DNA of 63,778 nt, from positions 1-63,778 of the forward strand of contig JAFUFL010000014.1 in the NCBI GenBank assembly GCA_017469935.1, written 5' to 3'. Below the pieces are notes generated by a model. That model was not told the DNA's origin, searched no databases, and worked only from the letters and a program-made list of their open reading frames with translations. This stretch comes from Lachnospiraceae bacterium. GTDB taxonomy: Bacteria > Bacillota > Clostridia > Lachnospirales > Lachnospiraceae. How positions within the stretch are numbered: the stretch's first letter is position 1; each line of letters begins with the position of its first letter. Below are positions 60,736-63,778 of this stretch, in pieces. The position numbers and the translations under genes were made by a program.

Positions 60736-62055
60736 TCATAGAAGACTGCAGTGGATCGAGTTTATGACAAACAGGATGATACCGGAAAGGGTATGCATTA
60801 CCGCGTAGAATCCGTCAAACCTGGCTTCTTCTTCGATCGCTTTCTCGTCGATAAGGTACTTCCTGTTTGTTGCAGCTTCCCCGCTCTTTGTTGTATTCAT
60901 TGTCTTTACAAACCGGCGGAAGTCGTTCTGGTTTTTCTTTTCCAGCTTCCCGCCGCCCTGTTCGATGGCGCGTATCGCACGCTCAACCTGGGAGCGGCGT
61001 ATGCCGGCCGTGTAGTCCCTGTATTTGAGGGAGAATGTTACCAGAAGCGTCTGGTTAAACTCCGTGCCCCGCTCTTCATCATAGGACTCGATGTACTTTT
61101 CTTTATAGAAAATCTTTTCATAGTATTTTTCCCGTGATTCTTCGTCTTCTTCAAGTTTAGTGATGTCATACAGCTTATTGAGCCTCACATCCTCCCCTTC
61201 CATGCGCCATCCTTCCGGAGAGAGGCACCATTCCATGTTTTCACCAGACATTTTCTTTACAGAGACAGCGGTGATGAATGCCCTTCCGCCGAAGTTGTTG
61301 AACTTCCGATTGTCTTCGCTTGAAAGACCCGAATCGGTGCAGACGATGAAGTCGTGGATCCCGTAATCCTTAAGGACCTTCTTTTCGACAGGCACCAGGG
61401 TCATCTGTTCGTTTCGGCTTCCGCTCGTGACGATGATGGAGATCGGAAGTCCGGTAAGGTCCATAAGCAGACCTACCTGTACAATGGGTGCCTGTTTATG
61501 CTCCTTGCTCCTGCCATATTTCCTGAGCCCCCTGTTTTTCTCCATCTCTTCAAATGTACCGGCATTAGCCGGGGACAGGTCCTCATCTTCCTTTTCGATC
61601 TCGAAATAGTAGTTGGTGCAGTCATAAAAGACGACGCCGGCTTTCCTGTCTATTACTTTCAGGCTGTTTTTATAGAGGGAACTCTGTATCTCGTCAAAGT
61701 GTTCACTGATCACGGAAAGGGCACGGAGAACCTGGTGGTACTCGAAGTCCGGGTGTTCGAAGAGCCTTCTGGACAGGTCGGTGACCCGGAGTTTCGATCC
61801 TGGGAACAGGATCTGGCTGTAGATCAGCCTGGAGAAGATAGTATCCAGATCGAAATCGAAGCTGTGCCTCTTAGAGACGGCATTACATATGGAAGGGAGC
61901 CTGAGGTCATAGTAGATCTTCTGGAGAGGGAGGTAGCCGACATTGAATGAATTCAGTGTCCCTTTTGGGATCCGTACGTTATCCCTTGCAAGGATGTAAT
62001 GACGACCTTCCGGAACAGAGGGGTCAAACAGCCACAGGGCTATTATTCTTGCATC
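60736..62055 (-). pseudogene. IS1634-type transposase, truncated at both ends
   Basis: The open frame runs from directly after the lysin stop (62056) to 60736 without any usable start before the GTG at 61713. It contains FDPSVPEGRHYILARDN, FSRLIYSQILFPGSKLRV, the catalytic-region VVFYDCTNYYFE, PISIIVTSGSRNEQMTL and IVCTDSGLSSEDN, typical of IS1634/IS4-like DDE transposases. The N-terminal 40-60 residues are gone. After FDGFYAV the C-terminal part with the last Glu is replaced by unrelated hydrophobic residues. It is an inactive remnant. Confidence 0.85.
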
Positions 62056-62565
62056 TCATATTCTTTTCACGAAGTCCAACGAGATCCATCCTATTCCGCT
62101 CTTCAACCTGCCCCATCCTGCAGAACTACCTTTACCACTTCTCACTTCCATGATCGTGTACACACCAATCGGAATAAACTGAACCCTGTCATAATCGGTT
62201 CCCGGACCTTTCCTGATGTTCAGATCAGAGATACTGACCTTCACCAAAAACGGCACCTTCACTGCAGGCTCCGCCGCCTTCGGCTCATACACAACCTTGC
62301 CGTCCGCATCGAACACCTTGTATCCCGGATTCTGATCCGCGCATTTCTTCGTATTGTCCAGGATCTTATAGGCTCCCTTCCGGCTCTTGGCATCCGCCCA
62401 GGACTTTCGTACACGATACCAGCGGATCACCTCACCGCCGGAAGCCTGAACGTCTATCTGAGTCAGGTTCCATCTCTCGATGATGGAGATCAGCTTCTCT
62501 ACATAGGTCAGGCTTGTGGCATAGCCGCCATCCTTGATGATCTGCACAGCCTTCCAGCAAAACCA
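62056..62565 (-). pseudogene. Phage-type lysin C-terminal fragment (glucosaminidase end plus SH3b)
   Basis: The remaining part reads WKAVQIIKDGGYATSLTYV, the end of a Glucosaminidase-type catalytic domain, then a linker and an SH3b domain (VSISDLNIRKGPGTDYDRV, GWISLDFVKRI). The catalytic N-terminal half is missing; upstream of 62565 the sequence changes to an unrelated AT-rich leader. It probably came from a prophage or conjugative element. Its stop adjoins the transposase frame exactly. Confidence 0.75.
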
Positions 62566-62584
62566 CGAGCGAGTAAAAAGTGGC

Positions 62585-62633
62585 AGTTAAAGCGGTTACT
62601 TTTATATTTTTTTCAAAAGTTACCGCTTTAACT
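62585..62633. repeat. 19-base inverted repeat before the AAA_14 gene
   Basis: agttaaagcggttactttt (62585-62603) and aaaagttaccgctttaact (62615-62633) match in 18 of 19 positions. The right arm touches the -35 box of the next gene, so it may be an operator, an attenuator or a terminator for incoming transcription. Confidence 0.7.
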
Positions 62634-62661
62634 TGCGAATAACGCATGTTTATGCTATGAT
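62633..62661 (+). promoter_or_regulatory. Promoter of the AAA_14/DUF4143 gene
   Basis: TTGCGA (62633-62638) and TATGAT (62656-62661) are 17 bases apart, about 48 bases before the ATG. Confidence 0.72.
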
Positions 62662-62709
62662 GGCATCGCAAAACATCAGGAAGACGAAATGACATGGAGG
62701 CTGATTCAG

Positions 62710-63778
62710 ATGAAGCTTTACAGACGGGAAGACTACCTGCAGAAGATCAGAGGATTTTATCATGACACCGGTATTATCAAAGTCATTACGGGCGTCAGGC
62801 GGTGTGGAAAATCCTGCCTGATGGAAACGATCTCCCTGGAGCTTAAGGAGAATGGTGTCCGTGATGAAAATATCATCTACCTGAACCTTGATAAACGTGG
62901 CTTTCGAAAAATAAAAACAGCTGACCAGCTTGATGCATTGATCGAAGAGCGGTCTGCTGCAGAGGGAACGAAGTATTTGTTTATCGATGAGATCCAGAAT
63001 GTCAATGATTTTGAAGAAGTGATCAACGGATACCGGGAGGAGGAAGAGTACTCTATCTTCATCACGGGTTCCAATTCATATCTTTTAAGTGGCGAGCTTG
63101 CCACTAAGCTAACCGGCCGCTATCTGGAATTTGAGGTTTTTACGCTGAGTTTTTCAGAATATCTCGGGATGAAAACCTTTCTGAAAAAACCGGTGTCGCC
63201 GGATCTGACCTCGGAGTTTGACTTATATCTTACTGAAGGCGGATTCCCGAAAGCACTGTCGTATGAAGGGGCTGATAAACAGGCCTATATCCGAGGCGTG
63301 ATTAAGGAAATCTTTGAGAAAGATATTCGTAAGAGAGTAAAGGTCCGCAAGGTATCTGTCTTCGAAACCGTTCAGCGGTATATCATCAATAATTTTGGTG
63401 CCACCATGAGCCTGACCAACATCCTTGAGGACCTGAAGAGAAATGGATGCCCAATCCGCAGGGAAACGCTGAACCGTTATATTCACATCTTAGAGGAAGC
63501 AAAGATCATTTACCACTGCGAAAGATTTGATTTAAAATCCCGCAAATCGATTTCCGGAGAGCAGAAATACTATCTTGCTGATCTGGGTTTTTACTTTGCT
63601 CTGAATACTGACAAACGAATCAATTACGGTCCAGCGTTGGAAAACATCGTTTATACCTACGCCAGATCCAAAGGCTATAACATCAGCGTCGGCCGAATTG
63701 GGAAGCTGGAATGCGATTTTATTCTCGAACGAAACAATACCGATTACTCTTATATCCAGGTTGCTATGACAATCATGA
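62710..63778 (+). CDS. AAA_14/DUF4143 ATPase, 3' end outside the window
   Basis: The frame is open from the ATG at 62710 to the last base (356 codons seen), so the stop lies beyond the window. It has P-loop TGVRRCGKSCLM near residue 27, Walker B LFIDEIQN near 93, ITGSNSYLLSGELATKLTGR and the DUF4143 end (YYLADLGFYFALN, LENIVYTYARSKGYN, LECDFILERN). TGGAGG lies about 8 bases upstream. The overall plan equals the gene at 50039-51238, but the sequences are well diverged. It sits behind an inverted repeat and next to element remnants. Confidence 0.9.
   Translation, partial: MKLYRREDYLQKIRGFYHDTGIIKVITGVRRCGKSCLMETISLELKENGVRDENIIYLNLDKRGFRKIKTADQLDALIEERSAAEGTKYLFIDEIQNVNDFEEVINGYREEEEYSIFITGSNSYLLSGELATKLTGRYLEFEVFTLSFSEYLGMKTFLKKPVSPDLTSEFDLYLTEGGFPKALSYEGADKQAYIRGVIKEIFEKDIRKRVKVRKVSVFETVQRYIINNFGATMSLTNILEDLKRNGCPIRRETLNRYIHILEEAKIIYHCERFDLKSRKSISGEQKYYLADLGFYFALNTDKRINYGPALENIVYTYARSKGYNISVGRIGKLECDFILERNNTDYSYIQVAMTIM

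Noticed and set aside
61354-61950. A 198-codon frame on the + strand inside the transposase remnant
   Set aside because: It is opposite the IS1634-type motifs and has no protein features of its own.

Overview
The window looks like a chromosomal segment of a Gram-positive anaerobe of the Clostridia, most likely a gut Lachnospiraceae. The reasons are Shine-Dalgarno sites of the GGAGG type before nearly every gene, secreted proteins built on Gly/aromatic cell-wall-binding repeats, a clostripain-family C11 peptidase next to XpaC and TelA homologues, Rrf2 and TetR regulators, and a macrodomain-SirTM pair. No rRNA, tRNA or CRISPR array was seen. The taxonomy is inferred from gene families only.

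Left part (1-29.4 kb) is mostly cell-surface biogenesis. It starts inside ftsH (interrupted by an in-frame TGA), then has a giant CheB-CheR-PAS-histidine kinase-receiver protein and a GtrB/CsbB-like polyprenyl-phosphate glycosyltransferase. Two leftward polysaccharide clusters follow. One (21.9-14.2 kb) runs Wzz-like, Wzy-like, P-loop kinase-like, capsular glycosyltransferase, GT2, Wzx flippase, LicD. The other (11.9-6.0 kb) runs a DUF1972/GT1 rhamnosyltransferase-like enzyme, a second Wzz-like protein and a large wall-bound GDPD-fold protein. Between them lie shikimate kinase and a wall-bound amidase. At 22.1-27.4 kb is a compact cassette: sugar aminotransferase, ArnC-like GT2, ATP-grasp ligase, two tiny EamA/SMR proteins resembling ArnE/ArnF, and convergent rmlB. 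It could make, aminoacylate and flip a lipid-linked 4-amino-4,6-dideoxy sugar. A wall-bound L,D-transpeptidase closes the part.

Middle part (29.6-43.2 kb) is one long leftward run: CDF transporter, radical SAM/SPASM enzyme plus an unrecognised 174-aa protein, cytidylate-kinase-like protein, flavin-reductase-like protein, acyltransferase 3, DUF1576 membrane protein, GH25 lysozyme, cysK, then C11 peptidase, XpaC and TelA.

Right part (43.3-63.8 kb) is visibly AT-richer and accessory in character. It has small independent units: glutamine amidotransferase plus C39-like peptidase, TetR with a divergent EamA exporter, two alpha/beta hydrolases, macrodomain plus SirTM, Rrf2 with twin operator-promoters, and a MATE pump with a kinase-like gene and veg. 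Among them are many remnants: a truncated AAA/DUF4143 gene, an internally deleted NTF2-like gene, an amidohydrolase tail, a frameshifted membrane gene, and an IS1634-type transposase and a phage lysin, each truncated. REP-like palindromes sit at some of the junctions. The window ends inside a third AAA_14/DUF4143 ATPase on the + strand.
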